This document shows, in pieces, positions 23,819 to 34,163 of a stretch of 64,000 nucleotides of DNA (position 1 is its first letter; each line of letters starts with the position of its first letter). Origin of the DNA: Actinobacillus equuli (GTDB lineage: Bacteria > Pseudomonadota > Gammaproteobacteria > Enterobacterales > Pasteurellaceae). The stretch spans positions 868,001-932,000 of the forward strand of contig NZ_LR134310.1 of NCBI RefSeq assembly GCF_900636745.1. The letters are read 5' to 3'. The notes beneath the pieces were generated by a model. The model was not told the DNA's origin, searched no databases, and worked only from the letters and a program-made list of their open reading frames with translations. The position numbers were made by a program, and so were the translations under genes.

Positions 23819-26239
23819 CTAAAAAGAATATGAAAGATTTACGTTGCCGTAATTATTAAATTCCGCATCGCCATCGTAGATATTTTTCTTACGACCGACT
23901 TCATAAGATAAACTCACTTTCTTGGTAATACGCCAATCATGTCCGTAGCTTAACGCCCAAGAGCGTTCCGCCTTGTGTCCTTGCTGTTTATATTGACCCG
24001 CACTCGCTCGGATATGATGCGTTAAAGCCAAGCCGTAATTCATCGGCTGCCAATAACTGAGATCCGCACCGAATTCTATATTGCGGCTTTTTAATGGGTT
24101 GTAATACCATGCTGAAGCAGTTTCTTTATTGCGTTGATAATCAAAGCGCAAATTATTAGTTAAAGCCCAACGATCTTTTCTGAATGTTTCTGCCGAAGCC
24201 CATGCATAAAACGATTTACGCAGATTACCGTCATCAAATTTCATTGCATTAATACCGGCACCGATACGGAATAAATCACGATAGGTATAAGTTGTACCGA
24301 AACCGATATCTTTCGTATAAATCCCTTGGTTAATCGCTTTGATCGGTGTTCCGCTACCATTCAGGTTACCAGATAAATCAAAACGCCAACGTTGATTAAA
24401 CTGATAAGAAGTAGCTAATGATAGATAACTTTTATCGTGTAATTTAATCCCCTTACCGGCTTCAATATTCACGTTAATAGGATATAAATTCACATTCGTA
24501 CCGACACCGATACGACGTTGTTTCAACACCGTATCTTCTGTTGGCACTTTTTCTTCCGCGTAATGCACATAAGCATAATGTCCGTCCGCACTTTTCGGTG
24601 AATTCAGATAATATTCTTGCGTCGTTTCATTACTTGATTTGTTTTTTGGTGCAGTCTGATGCAATACTCCGAATGAAGCACTAAAACTACCTCGGCGAGC
24701 ATCTTCATAATTTTTTAAAACCGACTCAGCACCATCACGTTCTTCCTCGGTATAACTGTCTATCAACTTACGAACTTCTCGTAAATTCCCTTGACTAAGT
24801 GCGATATTGGCACGCTGATTTTTATAAGCGCCTTGATCACTTTCACCTAAGAAATGACTTGCTTTATCAGCTAAAAAATTTGCTCGATCATGGTTATTAC
24901 GAGAGCTTTCCAAATCACTTAATGCCAACATAGTCCAAGGATCACCCGGCACGAGATGCATCAATCTATCGACTAACTTTTCAATCGCTGTTGTTTTATC
25001 TCCACGCCAGTTATGTAGATTGACCTGATTGTAATAAGCTCGCTCATAATTCGGATTACTTAAACGGGTCGTATGTGTGAAATCCCAAATGGTCTCACTC
25101 TCACGAATTTGATCTTGATAATCTTGCGCTTGTTGGAAATAACCAGCATCGCTTGAAGCACTAATTAACTTAAACAATAACGCAGTATTAACCGCATTGT
25201 GCTGCGCTCGTTCTTTGGCTTCCAGTTCTTGATAAATCTCTAATGCTTTAAAAGCTGAACCTTCTCTTAATAAAGTATCCGCATACGCTTCTTTCACATA
25301 ATCCGGAATACCTTTATCTAAAGCAGTTAAGCGTTGGTAGTCTTCTCTCACCAGTTCATTATTATTCAAGCGATTAGCAATCGCTAAACGGTCTTGGATC
25401 GCTTGTTGATATAAAGGGTTTTCTGTATCCGTATTTTCAATCACCCGTGTTAAGCGTTTATGAGCATTTTGCAGTTCGACTTTTTTCAAACTGCTATTGC
25501 CTTTTACCGCCGAAATCACTTCGCTATGCTCTAACCAAGCTTTATCTTTTGCTGTAAACAGTTCCGGATAGCTTTGCACAAGCTGATCTTGAACAGGATG
25601 AACATTCAATTTTGCCGCTAACCGATAAAGCTGTATTGCCAATTTATGATTTGACGGATTGGCTTTAATTTGATCCTGCCAACGTCCTAATTTAGCTAAT
25701 TCAGGTTCCGTTTGATCTAACAGAAAGCTTGATGCGTCCTTGTAACCATCATCAGTACCAAACTTTTGCTTATATTGGGCAAGATGTGTTTGTGCATCTT
25801 GATATTTGCCTAGCTCTGTTTCAACAAGTGCACTGCCTAACAAGCCATTTGGGTTTTGGGGATAAGAACTGCGTAGCTTCGCATATAACTGAAGGGATTT
25901 TGGAAGATTTTGACTTGTGCGATATGCCTTTGCCAAATTTTCAAGTTCGCTTTCCGAGAAACTATTTACATTACATCTCGGACAGACCTGTGTCGCTTCT
26001 TTAAATTGACCTTTCCTGACCATTAAAGCAATTAAATCATCTCTGACCTTTTGGTCTTGTGTCTTTTTATATAAAGCCGACATTTGAGTAATAGCTTGCT
26101 CAAGCTGACTATCTCCTTGGCGTGCAAAAATAACGATTTCTTCACGTTTGACATCAATCGGCGATTGATTTGCAAAAATCGTATTTGCTGCAGTAGTTGA
26201 GAGGAGGGCAAGCACAACGTGATTAAATTTGATACCCAT
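23819..26239 (-). CDS. pgaA: PNAG export porin PgaA
   Basis: An 806-residue outer-membrane protein. Start chosen at the ATG at 26239 (MGIKFNHVVLALL), 9 bases inside the longest frame, because GGA lies about 8 bases upstream of it; signal peptide ends near IFA. The N-terminal 500 residues are tetratricopeptide-like helices (for example FKALEIYQELEAKE), the last 300 a beta-barrel with alternating aromatic strands ending in Phe. Together with PgaB it makes the periplasmic and outer-membrane route for PNAG. First gene of the operon; divergent from the acyl-CoA ligase with about 150 AT-rich bases between. Confidence 0.93.
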   Translation of the reverse strand: MGIKFNHVVLALLSTTAANTIFANQSPIDVKREEIVIFARQGDSQLEQAITQMSALYKKTQDQKVRDDLIALMVRKGQFKEATQVCPRCNVNSFSESELENLAKAYRTSQNLPKSLQLYAKLRSSYPQNPNGLLGSALVETELGKYQDAQTHLAQYKQKFGTDDGYKDASSFLLDQTEPELAKLGRWQDQIKANPSNHKLAIQLYRLAAKLNVHPVQDQLVQSYPELFTAKDKAWLEHSEVISAVKGNSSLKKVELQNAHKRLTRVIENTDTENPLYQQAIQDRLAIANRLNNNELVREDYQRLTALDKGIPDYVKEAYADTLLREGSAFKALEIYQELEAKERAQHNAVNTALLFKLISASSDAGYFQQAQDYQDQIRESETIWDFTHTTRLSNPNYERAYYNQVNLHNWRGDKTTAIEKLVDRLMHLVPGDPWTMLALSDLESSRNNHDRANFLADKASHFLGESDQGAYKNQRANIALSQGNLREVRKLIDSYTEEERDGAESVLKNYEDARRGSFSASFGVLHQTAPKNKSSNETTQEYYLNSPKSADGHYAYVHYAEEKVPTEDTVLKQRRIGVGTNVNLYPINVNIEAGKGIKLHDKSYLSLATSYQFNQRWRFDLSGNLNGSGTPIKAINQGIYTKDIGFGTTYTYRDLFRIGAGINAMKFDDGNLRKSFYAWASAETFRKDRWALTNNLRFDYQRNKETASAWYYNPLKSRNIEFGADLSYWQPMNYGLALTHHIRASAGQYKQQGHKAERSWALSYGHDWRITKKVSLSYEVGRKKNIYDGDAEFNNYGNVNLSYSF

Positions 26240-26393
26240 ACAATACATCCATAATATGTTTAAAATTTATAATAATGTAGAGATTCAGCTCACATTTGTT
26301 CGCTTTTTATCTACTTAGGATCTAGCTTTTATCTTTATTAAATATTACATTAGCGTACAAATGTAAGCTTAAACTAATAAATAAAGGATTTAT

Positions 26394-28172
26394 ATGAATC
26401 AGCTGTTAGACTTCCATTTCGTTCATCGAGTACGACAACAAGCAAAAAAGCTACAAAACTCGACCGCTTTACGCCATAAGGAACATGGCACATGGGTGGA
26501 TATTTCTTGGCAAGACTTTCAATCACAGATTGATAACGTTTCGCTCGCATTACTAGCTCATGGTATTGGAATACAAGATAAAATTGGCATTTTTGCTCAC
26601 AACATGCCGCAATGGACTATAGCGGATCTAGGTGCGTTACAGATTCGTGCCGTAACGGTACCAATTTACGCGACAAATACTGCCAAACAAGCTGAATTAA
26701 TCATTAATAATGCAGACATCAAACTCTTGTTCGTAGGAGATCAAGAACAGCTTGACGTTGCATTAAAAATTGCTAAAAACTGTCCTTCGCTTGAGAAAAT
26801 TATTGTCATGAAACCTCATCTTGAGGGAACGTTTGACAATGATTCTTCGTCATGTGGTTGGAATGATTTCTTGGGAAAAAGTTCCGAAAAATACCGACCT
26901 GAACTCATCCGATGTCTAAACAGCGCTCGACTCGATGATTTATTCACCCTGATTTATACTTCAGGAACAACAGGTACACCTAAAGGCGTGATGTTGGACT
27001 TCTCAAATCTGGCTCATCAATTACAAGCGCATGATCTAGCTTTACCGGAGGTAGGGACTGATGATGTTTCTTTGTCATTCCTACCTTTTTCACATATTTT
27101 CGAACGGGCTTGGGTCGCTTATTTATTACATAAAGGTGCTACAGTCTGTTATTTAGAAGACACTAATGAAGTGCGCACAGCATTAACCGAGGTAAAACCA
27201 ACCTTAATGTGTGCAGTTCCTCGTTTATACGAAAAAATGTATGGCGCAATTTTTGATAAAGTAAAACAAGCCCCTTTTCACCGCCGTGCATTATTCACAT
27301 GGGCGTTAAAACAAGGAAAAACCTTTGTTCGCACACAAAAAGCCACATTAGCTTACAAACTGGCAAATAAATTAGTTCTGACAAAATTAAGAGCGTTATT
27401 AGGCGGAAACATCAAAATGATGCCTTGCGGCGGGGCAAAATTAGAACCGACTATCGGGGAGTTTTTTCATAGCATCGGTATCAATGTAAAATTAGGCTAC
27501 GGTATGACGGAAACGACCGCTACCGTTTCTTGCTGGGCAGATCGCAACTTTGCTTTAAATTCCATTGGAACGCTCATGCCGAATGCCGAGGTAAAAATCG
27601 GTGCAGATAATGAAATTCTGGTTCGCGGCGGTATGGTGATGAAAGGCTATTATAAAAATCCGGAAGAAACCGCTAAAGCCTTTACCGAAGACGGCTTCTT
27701 ACGTACCGGAGATGCCGGCGCATTAGATGAACATGGCAATCTGTATATTACCGACCGTATTAAAGAGCTGATGAAAACCTCAAACGGTAAATATATTGCC
27801 CCGCAATATATCGAAGGTAAATTGGCTAAAGATAAATTTATTGAACAAATTGCAGTGATTGCGGATACCAAAAAATATGTATCGGCACTGATTGTGCCTT
27901 CGTTTGAAGCTTTGGAAGAATACGCTAAACAATTGAATATCAAGTACCATGATCGCCTTGAATTAATCAAGCATTCGGCGGTTATTCAATTATTTGAAAA
28001 GCGCATTGAAGAGTTACAACAAGAGCTTGCCCATTTCGAACAAATTAAAAAGTTCACCTTACTGCCGCAAGCTTTTAGTATCCATATGGAAGAACTCACG
28101 CCAACGCTTAAATTACGCCGTAAGGTCATTCTAGAACGCTATCGCTCGCAAATTGAAGCGATGTACAGCTAG
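26394..28172 (+). CDS. Long-chain fatty acid-CoA ligase family protein
   Basis: A 592-residue AMP-forming acyl-CoA synthetase. The ATP-binding motif [11 protein letters not shown] is at 188-198, with the GYGMTETT motif near 366-373 and the hinge-region RTGDAG near 439. It would adenylate a fatty acid and join it to CoA. Size and sequence resemble the FadD-like HI0002 type of Haemophilus; since Pasteurellaceae lack a full beta-oxidation route it more likely recycles fatty acids into lipids, which is inference. No signal peptide or membrane segment. A strong terminator follows. Confidence 0.9.
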   Translation: MNQLLDFHFVHRVRQQAKKLQNSTALRHKEHGTWVDISWQDFQSQIDNVSLALLAHGIGIQDKIGIFAHNMPQWTIADLGALQIRAVTVPIYATNTAKQAELIINNADIKLLFVGDQEQLDVALKIAKNCPSLEKIIVMKPHLEGTFDNDSSSCGWNDFLGKSSEKYRPELIRCLNSARLDDLFTLIYTSGTTGTPKGVMLDFSNLAHQLQAHDLALPEVGTDDVSLSFLPFSHIFERAWVAYLLHKGATVCYLEDTNEVRTALTEVKPTLMCAVPRLYEKMYGAIFDKVKQAPFHRRALFTWALKQGKTFVRTQKATLAYKLANKLVLTKLRALLGGNIKMMPCGGAKLEPTIGEFFHSIGINVKLGYGMTETTATVSCWADRNFALNSIGTLMPNAEVKIGADNEILVRGGMVMKGYYKNPEETAKAFTEDGFLRTGDAGALDEHGNLYITDRIKELMKTSNGKYIAPQYIEGKLAKDKFIEQIAVIADTKKYVSALIVPSFEALEEYAKQLNIKYHDRLELIKHSAVIQLFEKRIEELQQELAHFEQIKKFTLLPQAFSIHMEELTPTLKLRRKVILERYRSQIEAMYS

Positions 28173-28180
28173 CTAAAAAA

Positions 28181-28226
28181 ACAAGCGGTTGAATTTGTAA
28201 AAAATTTTGCAAATTCAACCGCTTGT
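28181..28226. terminator. Bidirectional USS-pair terminator
   Basis: ACAAGCGGTTGAATTTG (28181-28197) and CAAATTCAACCGCTTGT (28210-28226) are exactly complementary over 17 bases around a 12-base loop, between two convergent genes. Built from two facing uptake sequences. Confidence 0.93.
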
Positions 28227-28235
28227 ATCGTCTTA

Positions 28236-30203
28236 CTACTTATTCAACTGAACTGGTAACAATAAACTTAACGGGCGCTTACGGATAATTTCCCATAAGC
28301 ATTTTAAAATTTCCCGCCAGCTATCAATTTCGGTATTACGTGAACGCAATGCAATCCATAACGTTAGAGAGAAACTGACAATCAAGTTAACCGCACCGAT
28401 CATCAACACAAAGCAGATGCTTTGCAGTAACACTTGCCAGCCTAATGATTCACTTACCACCGCATAGCCGACATTCGCCGAAGAAAAGGCAACGTGACGA
28501 ATATCAAGTGGTAATCCTAACCAATAACCAATCACACCGGTAATACCAAGCAACATACCGAATCCTAAGTTACCGATAATCGAACCTGCATTATTATGCA
28601 CATAGTCAGCAAATTTCTCTCGGATGGATAACGGTAAAATTGCCTTTAACCACGGGTGCTGTCTTAAGCGCATACGGGTATTTAAATAGTTGCTACGGTT
28701 GTCAAAGTAGCCGGAAATAATCCCCGAACAGAACAACCACAAACCGGCAATTGCCGCAAACCATAACGTCCCTTTGGTCGGATCAATCGAACTTAGCTGA
28801 TATTGCACCATCTCACTGTCTAATAACGCTTTGCCGGTGTGTTTTGTATAGCCATAGGCGATCAATGCCGCCACACTCATCGACACAATCACGTTCCCAA
28901 GTACCGCAATGCTTTGTGAACGCAATACGTCCACCAACAATTGCGCCAGTTTCATATTCACCGCTCTGCCCTGCGGGTTTCGTTCGACTGCCTCGGCAAA
29001 ACGGGCGGCAGTCATCGCCGGCTGCTTGGTCGCCACGGTAAAATGCAACATAAAGATAATGGTAAAACCGATACCGTAGTTCAAACCTTCCGCAATACCT
29101 TTCCAGACCTTATCGTCAATCATTCCGCCTAGATACACTTTAAATAGCGCCATCAGCGCAATCAGTACTCCACCGCCGGCAGCAGAATAAAACATGCTGA
29201 AATATTCTTTTTTATCACGGGTAATATAATGTTCGCCGTGATCACTGGTGTGTTGAGTGATGCTGCGAGAAAGCATTTTGACGCTTTGTTTCCATAAATC
29301 GGAAATACTGTGCTGCTTTGCCGAAGCTTCCGCCAACATTTTGGTAATTTGTAACACGCGCAAACGAGCTACTCTGTTGGTAGAAAATAATTCCATCAAC
29401 ATGGATAAACGGTCTAACGTTTGGCTTAAACGCTCAAGCAAGTGCGCCACACCAAGTGACGAACCGGCTGTCGATCCTTTTTTCTGTAAGCGATCAACCA
29501 ATTCACGTGATTGGCTAAACATCACCTGTAAATGACTATCGTCATAATATTGATTTTGACGGCGAGCCTCTAGCCATTGGAAAACTTCTTTTTGCAATGC
29601 GACAAAAGGCGAATCCGCATCCAGTAATGTCGGATCAAGTCGAATTAACTCCGGCTCCAAATCCTCTGCCGCAATCCAAATCGAAAGCATTTTGATCGCA
29701 AATAACCCTTCGTGACGAATATGCTCATACAGCCAGGTTCTATCCTGTTCACTTACACTGCGATCTAAAGTGTTGAGAAAATTTAACCAACTTTTGGTCG
29801 GAATGGCATTAATCCAGTCCACATCATGCCGATCGCAAAACAATAAAATAAACACATCACGTAAATCATTCACATCTTTAAATGAGGGATTGAGCTTCTC
29901 ATATAAGCGATTACGCATTTCACGTCCGAAACCTTGGCGACCTAAAATGCCGCTACTGACTAAAATCGGATATAAACGTAACTGGCAAAGCCAACGGCAG
30001 ATCAATGTTGCCACCGCTTGAGCGAGTTCCGGCTGTTGCTTAAGTAAATTGGTAAAAAATTCTAATTTTTCGACCGCTTGTTCCGGCTTACCGGCTCTAA
30101 GCCACTGGCATAAGCCGTTCAGTAAAGTAAAAGCGTCGTTTTGTTCGATTTGCTGGGTAACGAAGGGGGAAAGTGTTGTTTCATTAAGTTTTATTTTTGG
30201 CAT
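28236..30203 (-). CDS. Gcr/SpecificRecomb-family membrane protein
   Basis: A 655-residue protein of the family usually labelled 'site-specific recombinase Gcr' (PF10136 type). The first half is soluble and helical (about 1-320), the second half has seven or so strongly hydrophobic segments, for example around 343-363, 374-392, 431-452 and 590-620. There is no serine- or tyrosine-recombinase active-site motif that I can see, and the membrane layout makes a recombinase role doubtful; the family name is historical. Role unknown. Sits alone between two USS-type terminators or promoter gaps. Confidence 0.75.
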   Translation of the reverse strand: MPKIKLNETTLSPFVTQQIEQNDAFTLLNGLCQWLRAGKPEQAVEKLEFFTNLLKQQPELAQAVATLICRWLCQLRLYPILVSSGILGRQGFGREMRNRLYEKLNPSFKDVNDLRDVFILLFCDRHDVDWINAIPTKSWLNFLNTLDRSVSEQDRTWLYEHIRHEGLFAIKMLSIWIAAEDLEPELIRLDPTLLDADSPFVALQKEVFQWLEARRQNQYYDDSHLQVMFSQSRELVDRLQKKGSTAGSSLGVAHLLERLSQTLDRLSMLMELFSTNRVARLRVLQITKMLAEASAKQHSISDLWKQSVKMLSRSITQHTSDHGEHYITRDKKEYFSMFYSAAGGGVLIALMALFKVYLGGMIDDKVWKGIAEGLNYGIGFTIIFMLHFTVATKQPAMTAARFAEAVERNPQGRAVNMKLAQLLVDVLRSQSIAVLGNVIVSMSVAALIAYGYTKHTGKALLDSEMVQYQLSSIDPTKGTLWFAAIAGLWLFCSGIISGYFDNRSNYLNTRMRLRQHPWLKAILPLSIREKFADYVHNNAGSIIGNLGFGMLLGITGVIGYWLGLPLDIRHVAFSSANVGYAVVSESLGWQVLLQSICFVLMIGAVNLIVSFSLTLWIALRSRNTEIDSWREILKCLWEIIRKRPLSLLLPVQLNK

Positions 30204-30313
30204 ATTTGATTATATTTGTTCCTATCTTTCATTAATTTCGATAATTTTGAGCCCATTTTACAGGAAAAAGTTCAAAATAGAACGGTAAGGTTTCCCCTAC
30301 CGTTTTCTCACTA

Positions 30314-31123
30314 TTACACTAACTTAAAGATAACTTCAAAACTTTCGCCCTGTTGTAATTTTCGATTTATACGGGCAGTTTCTACACATAACATCGTTTG
30401 GTAGCCAGTTTCGCTCATGGAGCTTGTTGCTTTATGCCACGGGTTCCATAACACAATATCGCTCGCATCAATATGCTCAATTTGAATCGTACGTTGATTT
30501 GCCGCATCTTCAATGCAATTAATAGACTGCTCCGCGCTATAAATGCAATCTACATTTTCATGGATTTTACGTGGTGAAGGCACTTGTACAAATTGTTTAG
30601 TCAGCGAATCAAAACATTCATGCGGTAAACCTTTCACTTCGGTTTGCTGAATATCCGCCACATTGAAATAGCTATGCAATGCCGCCTGTGCTTCTTGCTC
30701 TGCATAATGAGTGAAAATCAAATGACATTCTTGGTTAAACGCCATTTCAATTTTCGCTTCGATAATATTTTGTTCGTCATAGAGCGAAAATTCTAAATAG
30801 GCATATTCTTCATCCATTTCATAATGACTGAGCGACCATTCACGAATGCGTGCCGTACCGTGTGACGGACTTTTTGCCGAACCGAACCACGGATAACAAA
30901 TCGGCACTCCGCCACGAATCGCATTGCCTTTTTGGAACGGCTCAATCTCCGAAAGCCATAACACATCTTGTTGTGCCGCTGCCGGCTGCCAACTTAATAA
31001 TTGTGCACCTTGCAAAGCAACCAGCGCAGAGCCTAAAGCATGTTGCACTCGAATCACATATAACTCATTACATTTCTCAAGGCTGATACCTTGGCTAATT
31101 TGGCGAATAAATTCGGTTTTCAT
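30314..31123 (-). CDS. yeaD: D-hexose-6-phosphate mutarotase (YeaD-like aldose epimerase family)
   Basis: A 269-residue protein of the galactose mutarotase fold, closest in type to the glucose-6-phosphate 1-epimerases (YeaD). Recognisable elements are RGGVPICYPWFG at about 70-81, with the arginine expected to hold the phosphate, the HSYFNVADI block with the catalytic His around 144, and DIVLWNPWHKA near 227-237. It would speed interconversion of alpha and beta forms of hexose 6-phosphates. Cytoplasmic, no signal peptide. Confidence 0.85.
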   Translation of the reverse strand: MKTEFIRQISQGISLEKCNELYVIRVQHALGSALVALQGAQLLSWQPAAAQQDVLWLSEIEPFQKGNAIRGGVPICYPWFGSAKSPSHGTARIREWSLSHYEMDEEYAYLEFSLYDEQNIIEAKIEMAFNQECHLIFTHYAEQEAQAALHSYFNVADIQQTEVKGLPHECFDSLTKQFVQVPSPRKIHENVDCIYSAEQSINCIEDAANQRTIQIEHIDASDIVLWNPWHKATSSMSETGYQTMLCVETARINRKLQQGESFEVIFKLV

Positions 31124-31149
31124 TTTTCACTCCTTTAACATTCCAAAAG

Positions 31150-31193
31150 CAAGCGGTCAAATTTACAACTTTTTTTGCAAATTTGACCGCTTG
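31150..31193 (-). terminator. USS-pair terminator after mlaA
   Basis: CAAGCGGTCAAATTT (31150-31164) pairs exactly with AAATTTGACCGCTTG (31179-31193), immediately beyond the mlaA stop on the minus strand. Confidence 0.88.
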
Positions 31194-31196
31194 ATC

Positions 31197-31946
31197 CTAA
31201 TCGATATTTTGTAATTCTTGTTCGGAAAGCTGTTCTTTACCGCTTTCTTCCGCAACTTTACCGTCACTCACTTTAAATTCGAGATTTTGGAAATAAGCCT
31301 CACGGAAAGTAACATATGGATCGGAAGACTGCTGTAATAATGCATCTTGATCTAATAATTTTGAGCGGCTATCTACACCTTGTACGGCAAATTTCGCGAC
31401 TGTCCAAGGCATCGTAAGCATAGATAATACAGGATAAGCTGAATCCGCTGCTTTACCGACCGCTTGACGAGGTGTGGTTGCGCCATAACCCGGCACCATA
31501 ATATAAGTACCTGCCGGCACATTATAACTGCCTAGCGTATGACCAAACTCACGATTACCGTTATCCAGTTTGAGATCCGGCGTTTGGCTCGCCCAGTCAA
31601 TTAACCCGCCTAAACCGAAAATCGAGTTAATCCAAAAACGGTTGAAGTGGATCATTGCCTTTTTACCTTCACCTTCCAACAAGCGGTTAACAAAACTTGC
31701 CGGTTCATCAAGGTTATTCGCAACATTGGTTAAACCGGTTTTGATCGGGCTTGGTACATAATCACGCCACCCTGTTGCTACCGGTTTTAATACATAAGGA
31801 TCGATATATTCATAATTCACTTTCCACATCGCGCGGTTAAAGCCTTCCAGTGGATCTTTACGCTCTCCGGTCGCCGGATCAATCGCCGATGAACATGCTG
31901 TTAACATCACGATCCCCGCAACTAAGCCTAATTGTTTTAATTTCAT
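31197..31946 (-). CDS. mlaA: Outer-membrane lipid asymmetry lipoprotein MlaA (VacJ)
   Basis: A 249-residue lipoprotein that removes misplaced phospholipids from the outer leaflet of the outer membrane and hands them to the periplasmic MlaC. Start at 31946 (MKLKQLGLVAG), giving lipobox LTAC with Cys18; a start 23 codons upstream was rejected as it would hide the signal. Family signature: DPLEGFNRAMWKVN at about 32-45 and the GLGGLIDWA block near 120. In A. pleuropneumoniae VacJ affects serum resistance and outer-membrane stability. The mlaFEDCB genes are elsewhere. It is divergent from metJ. Confidence 0.94.
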   Translation of the reverse strand: MKLKQLGLVAGIVMLTACSSAIDPATGERKDPLEGFNRAMWKVNYEYIDPYVLKPVATGWRDYVPSPIKTGLTNVANNLDEPASFVNRLLEGEGKKAMIHFNRFWINSIFGLGGLIDWASQTPDLKLDNGNREFGHTLGSYNVPAGTYIMVPGYGATTPRQAVGKAADSAYPVLSMLTMPWTVAKFAVQGVDSRSKLLDQDALLQQSSDPYVTFREAYFQNLEFKVSDGKVAEESGKEQLSEQELQNID

Positions 31947-32031
31947 TATCTTTACCTTATCAAAGAAATCATTGGCGCATTTTAACCAACTCTTCCTAAA
32001 ACACAAAGTAAACAAGCGTAAAATTCAAAAT

Positions 32032-32047
32032 AGAAATCTAGACGTCT
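32032..32047. promoter_or_regulatory. MetJ operator (two tandem met boxes)
   Basis: AGAAATCT (6 of 8 matches) directly followed by AGACGTCT (8 of 8) against the met box consensus AGACGTCT. Tandem 8-base boxes are the known binding unit of MetJ dimers. The site is 66 bases before the metJ start and 85 before mlaA, so it most probably mediates metJ autoregulation and might touch mlaA. Confidence 0.85.
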
Positions 32048-32113
32048 AGATTGCGATATCAAATAGTTTTGATTACAATACCGACAATTTTATCGAAGAT
32101 TAGGAATTTAACT

Positions 32114-32431
32114 ATGGCAGATTGGAGTGGCGAATATATTAGCCCGTATGCCGAACACGGCAAAAAAAGCGAACAGGTCAAGAAGATCACCGTATCGATC
32201 CCGATTAAAGTATTAGAAATTTTAACCAACGAACGTACACGTCGTCAGATCAAAAACCTACGCCATGCAACTAATAGCGAATTACTGTGCGAAGCATTTT
32301 TGCATGCGTTTACCGGACAGCCGCTGCCTACGGATGAAGATCTGATGAAAGAACGTAGCGATGAAATTCCGGAAGAAGCTAAAGCAAAAATGCGCGAATT
32401 AGGTATCGATCCTGATAATTGGCAATATTAA
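32114..32431 (+). CDS. metJ: Methionine repressor MetJ
   Basis: A 105-residue ribbon-helix-helix repressor that uses S-adenosylmethionine as corepressor. Start at the ATG at 32114 ([20 protein letters not shown]), which equals the family's length; the frame extends 21 codons upstream across the operator and was not used. The DNA-contacting strand [12 protein letters not shown] (about 23-34) and the [20 protein letters not shown] helix region are as in E. coli MetJ. Its own operator lies just upstream. Confidence 0.97.
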   Translation: MADWSGEYISPYAEHGKKSEQVKKITVSIPIKVLEILTNERTRRQIKNLRHATNSELLCEAFLHAFTGQPLPTDEDLMKERSDEIPEEAKAKMRELGIDPDNWQY

Positions 32432-32440
32432 TCATTTAGT

Positions 32441-32464
32441 AAGCCTCATTTTGAGGCTTTTTTC
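32441..32464 (+). terminator. metJ terminator
   Basis: AAGCCTCA and TGAGGCTT pair around a TTTT loop and are followed by T. A standard rho-independent terminator before yhdT. Confidence 0.9.
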
Positions 32465-32484
32465 TAACCATCAAAAGGTGTCTT

Positions 32485-32724
32485 ATGCATTATCAACAAC
32501 TTGCTAGAGAAGCTCGCTGGGCAATTTGGCTTGCTTTAGTTTACTTGCTCGGTTGGGTCGTTTTCGCCTATTTTTCACCGGCAGGACGAGGTATTTTCGG
32601 CTTTCCGATTTGGTTTGAACTTGCTTGTATCGCATTGCCGCTCGGCTTTACCGCGATTGTGTATTGGATGATCAAAAAGGTTTATCAACATATTGACTTA
32701 GATAAGGAACAAAGCAATGAATAA
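32485..32724 (+). CDS. yhdT: YhdT-family small membrane protein
   Basis: A 79-residue protein with two membrane segments (about 12-31 and 44-66), of the DUF997/YhdT family that is nearly always encoded right before panF. Its stop overlaps the panF start by 8 bases, suggesting coupling and a possible accessory role for the transporter; no direct function is known. Confidence 0.9.
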   Translation: MHYQQLAREARWAIWLALVYLLGWVVFAYFSPAGRGIFGFPIWFELACIALPLGFTAIVYWMIKKVYQHIDLDKEQSNE

Positions 32725-34144
32725 AGAGATGTTATTGCCGTTAATTGCTTATTTGTGCTTTGTATTCGGTGTGGCGTTTTATGCCTACCGTAAACGCCAA
32801 GGCGGTAGCTTTTTATCCGAATATTATGTGGGCAGCCGCTCAATGTCCGGTTTTGTGTTGGCAATGACCACTGCCGCTACCTATGTCGGTGCAAGTTCGT
32901 TTATCGGTGGCCCGGGCGCTGCTTATAAATACGGATTAGGTTGGGTATTACTCGCGATGATCCAAGTACCGGCGGTGTTACTGGCGTTAGGCGCGCTAGG
33001 TAAAAAATTTGCGTTACTCGCCCGGAAATATAATGCGGTAACCATCAATGATTTATTGCTTGCTCGCTATCAAAATAAATTTGTGGTTTGGATTGCAAGT
33101 CTGGCATTGTTACTTTCGTTCTTTGCGATGATGACGGTACAGTTTATCGGTGCCGGTCGCTTACTGGAAACCACCTTAGGTGTGCCGTACCAAACAGCGG
33201 TAATTATTTTTGCGGTTACGGTTGGTATTTATACCTTTATCGGCGGCTTCCGAGCGGTAGTGTTAACCGATACCATTCAAGGCTTAGTGATGTTAGTCGG
33301 TACTTTCTTATTGCTCGGTGGCGTGATTTATGCCGCAGGCGGTATTGAAAATGCGGTAAATACCTTAGAAACGATTAACCCACAACTCATCCAGCCGTAC
33401 GGTATTGACGAACGTCCGTTAGATTTTACCTTTATGACTTCGTTCTGGGTATTGGTCTGCTTCGGTTTAATCGGTTTACCGCAACTTGCAGTACGCAGTA
33501 TGGCATATAAAGACAGCGCTTCTTTACATAAAGCGTTAGTCATCGGTACTTTAGTGGTATCGCTGCTGATGTTCGGTATGCACCTTGCCGGCGTGCTTGG
33601 ACGTGCGGTCATTCCTGATTTAAAAATTCCGGATCAGGTTATCCCAACGCTGATGATTCAGGTGCTTCCACCGTTAGTTGCCGGTATTTTCTTAGCCGCC
33701 CCGATGGCTGCGATTATGTCATCGATTGACTCATTATTAATTCAATCGTCTTCCACCTTAATCAAAGATTTATATTTAGCGGTGAAGCCGGAAGCAGTCG
33801 ATAACGAAGCTAAGTTAAAACGCTTCTCAACCATGACTACGCTTACCTTTGCGGTGTTATTAGTGTTTGCGGCGTTAAATCCGCCGGATATGTTAATTTG
33901 GCTTAACTTACTTTCACTCGGTGGCCTAGAAGCAACTTTCTTGTGGGTGATCGTGTTGGGACTTTACTGGAAAAATGCGAATGCAACAGGGGCAATTAGC
34001 TCAATGTTGGCAGGTTTAACAAGTTATGTGATTTTTACTAGCTTTAAAATCAACATTTTTAGCTTCCATGCGATTGTGCCGTCATTAGTTATCGGCTTAG
34101 TTGCCTTCCTTGTTGGCAACCGTTTTGGCAACAAAGCTAGCTAA
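32717..34144 (+). CDS. panF: Sodium/pantothenate symporter PanF
   Basis: A 475-residue sodium:solute symporter (SSS family) with about 12-13 membrane segments that imports pantothenate, the coenzyme A precursor. Family elements are the ATYVGASSFIGGPGAAYKYGLGW block at about 54-76 (sodium site region), and MSSIDSLLIQSSSTLIKDLY near 333-352. Many Pasteurellaceae cannot make pantothenate, so this importer is likely important, an inference from the family's known nutrition. Confidence 0.95.
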   Translation: MNKEMLLPLIAYLCFVFGVAFYAYRKRQGGSFLSEYYVGSRSMSGFVLAMTTAATYVGASSFIGGPGAAYKYGLGWVLLAMIQVPAVLLALGALGKKFALLARKYNAVTINDLLLARYQNKFVVWIASLALLLSFFAMMTVQFIGAGRLLETTLGVPYQTAVIIFAVTVGIYTFIGGFRAVVLTDTIQGLVMLVGTFLLLGGVIYAAGGIENAVNTLETINPQLIQPYGIDERPLDFTFMTSFWVLVCFGLIGLPQLAVRSMAYKDSASLHKALVIGTLVVSLLMFGMHLAGVLGRAVIPDLKIPDQVIPTLMIQVLPPLVAGIFLAAPMAAIMSSIDSLLIQSSSTLIKDLYLAVKPEAVDNEAKLKRFSTMTTLTFAVLLVFAALNPPDMLIWLNLLSLGGLEATFLWVIVLGLYWKNANATGAISSMLAGLTSYVIFTSFKINIFSFHAIVPSLVIGLVAFLVGNRFGNKAS

Positions 34145-34163
34145 GTCATTCTCTCCTCATTAA

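Noticed and set aside
28236-30203. True site-specific recombinase or mobile element
   Set aside because: No tyrosine or serine recombinase motif, many membrane segments, and no flanking repeats or excision site.
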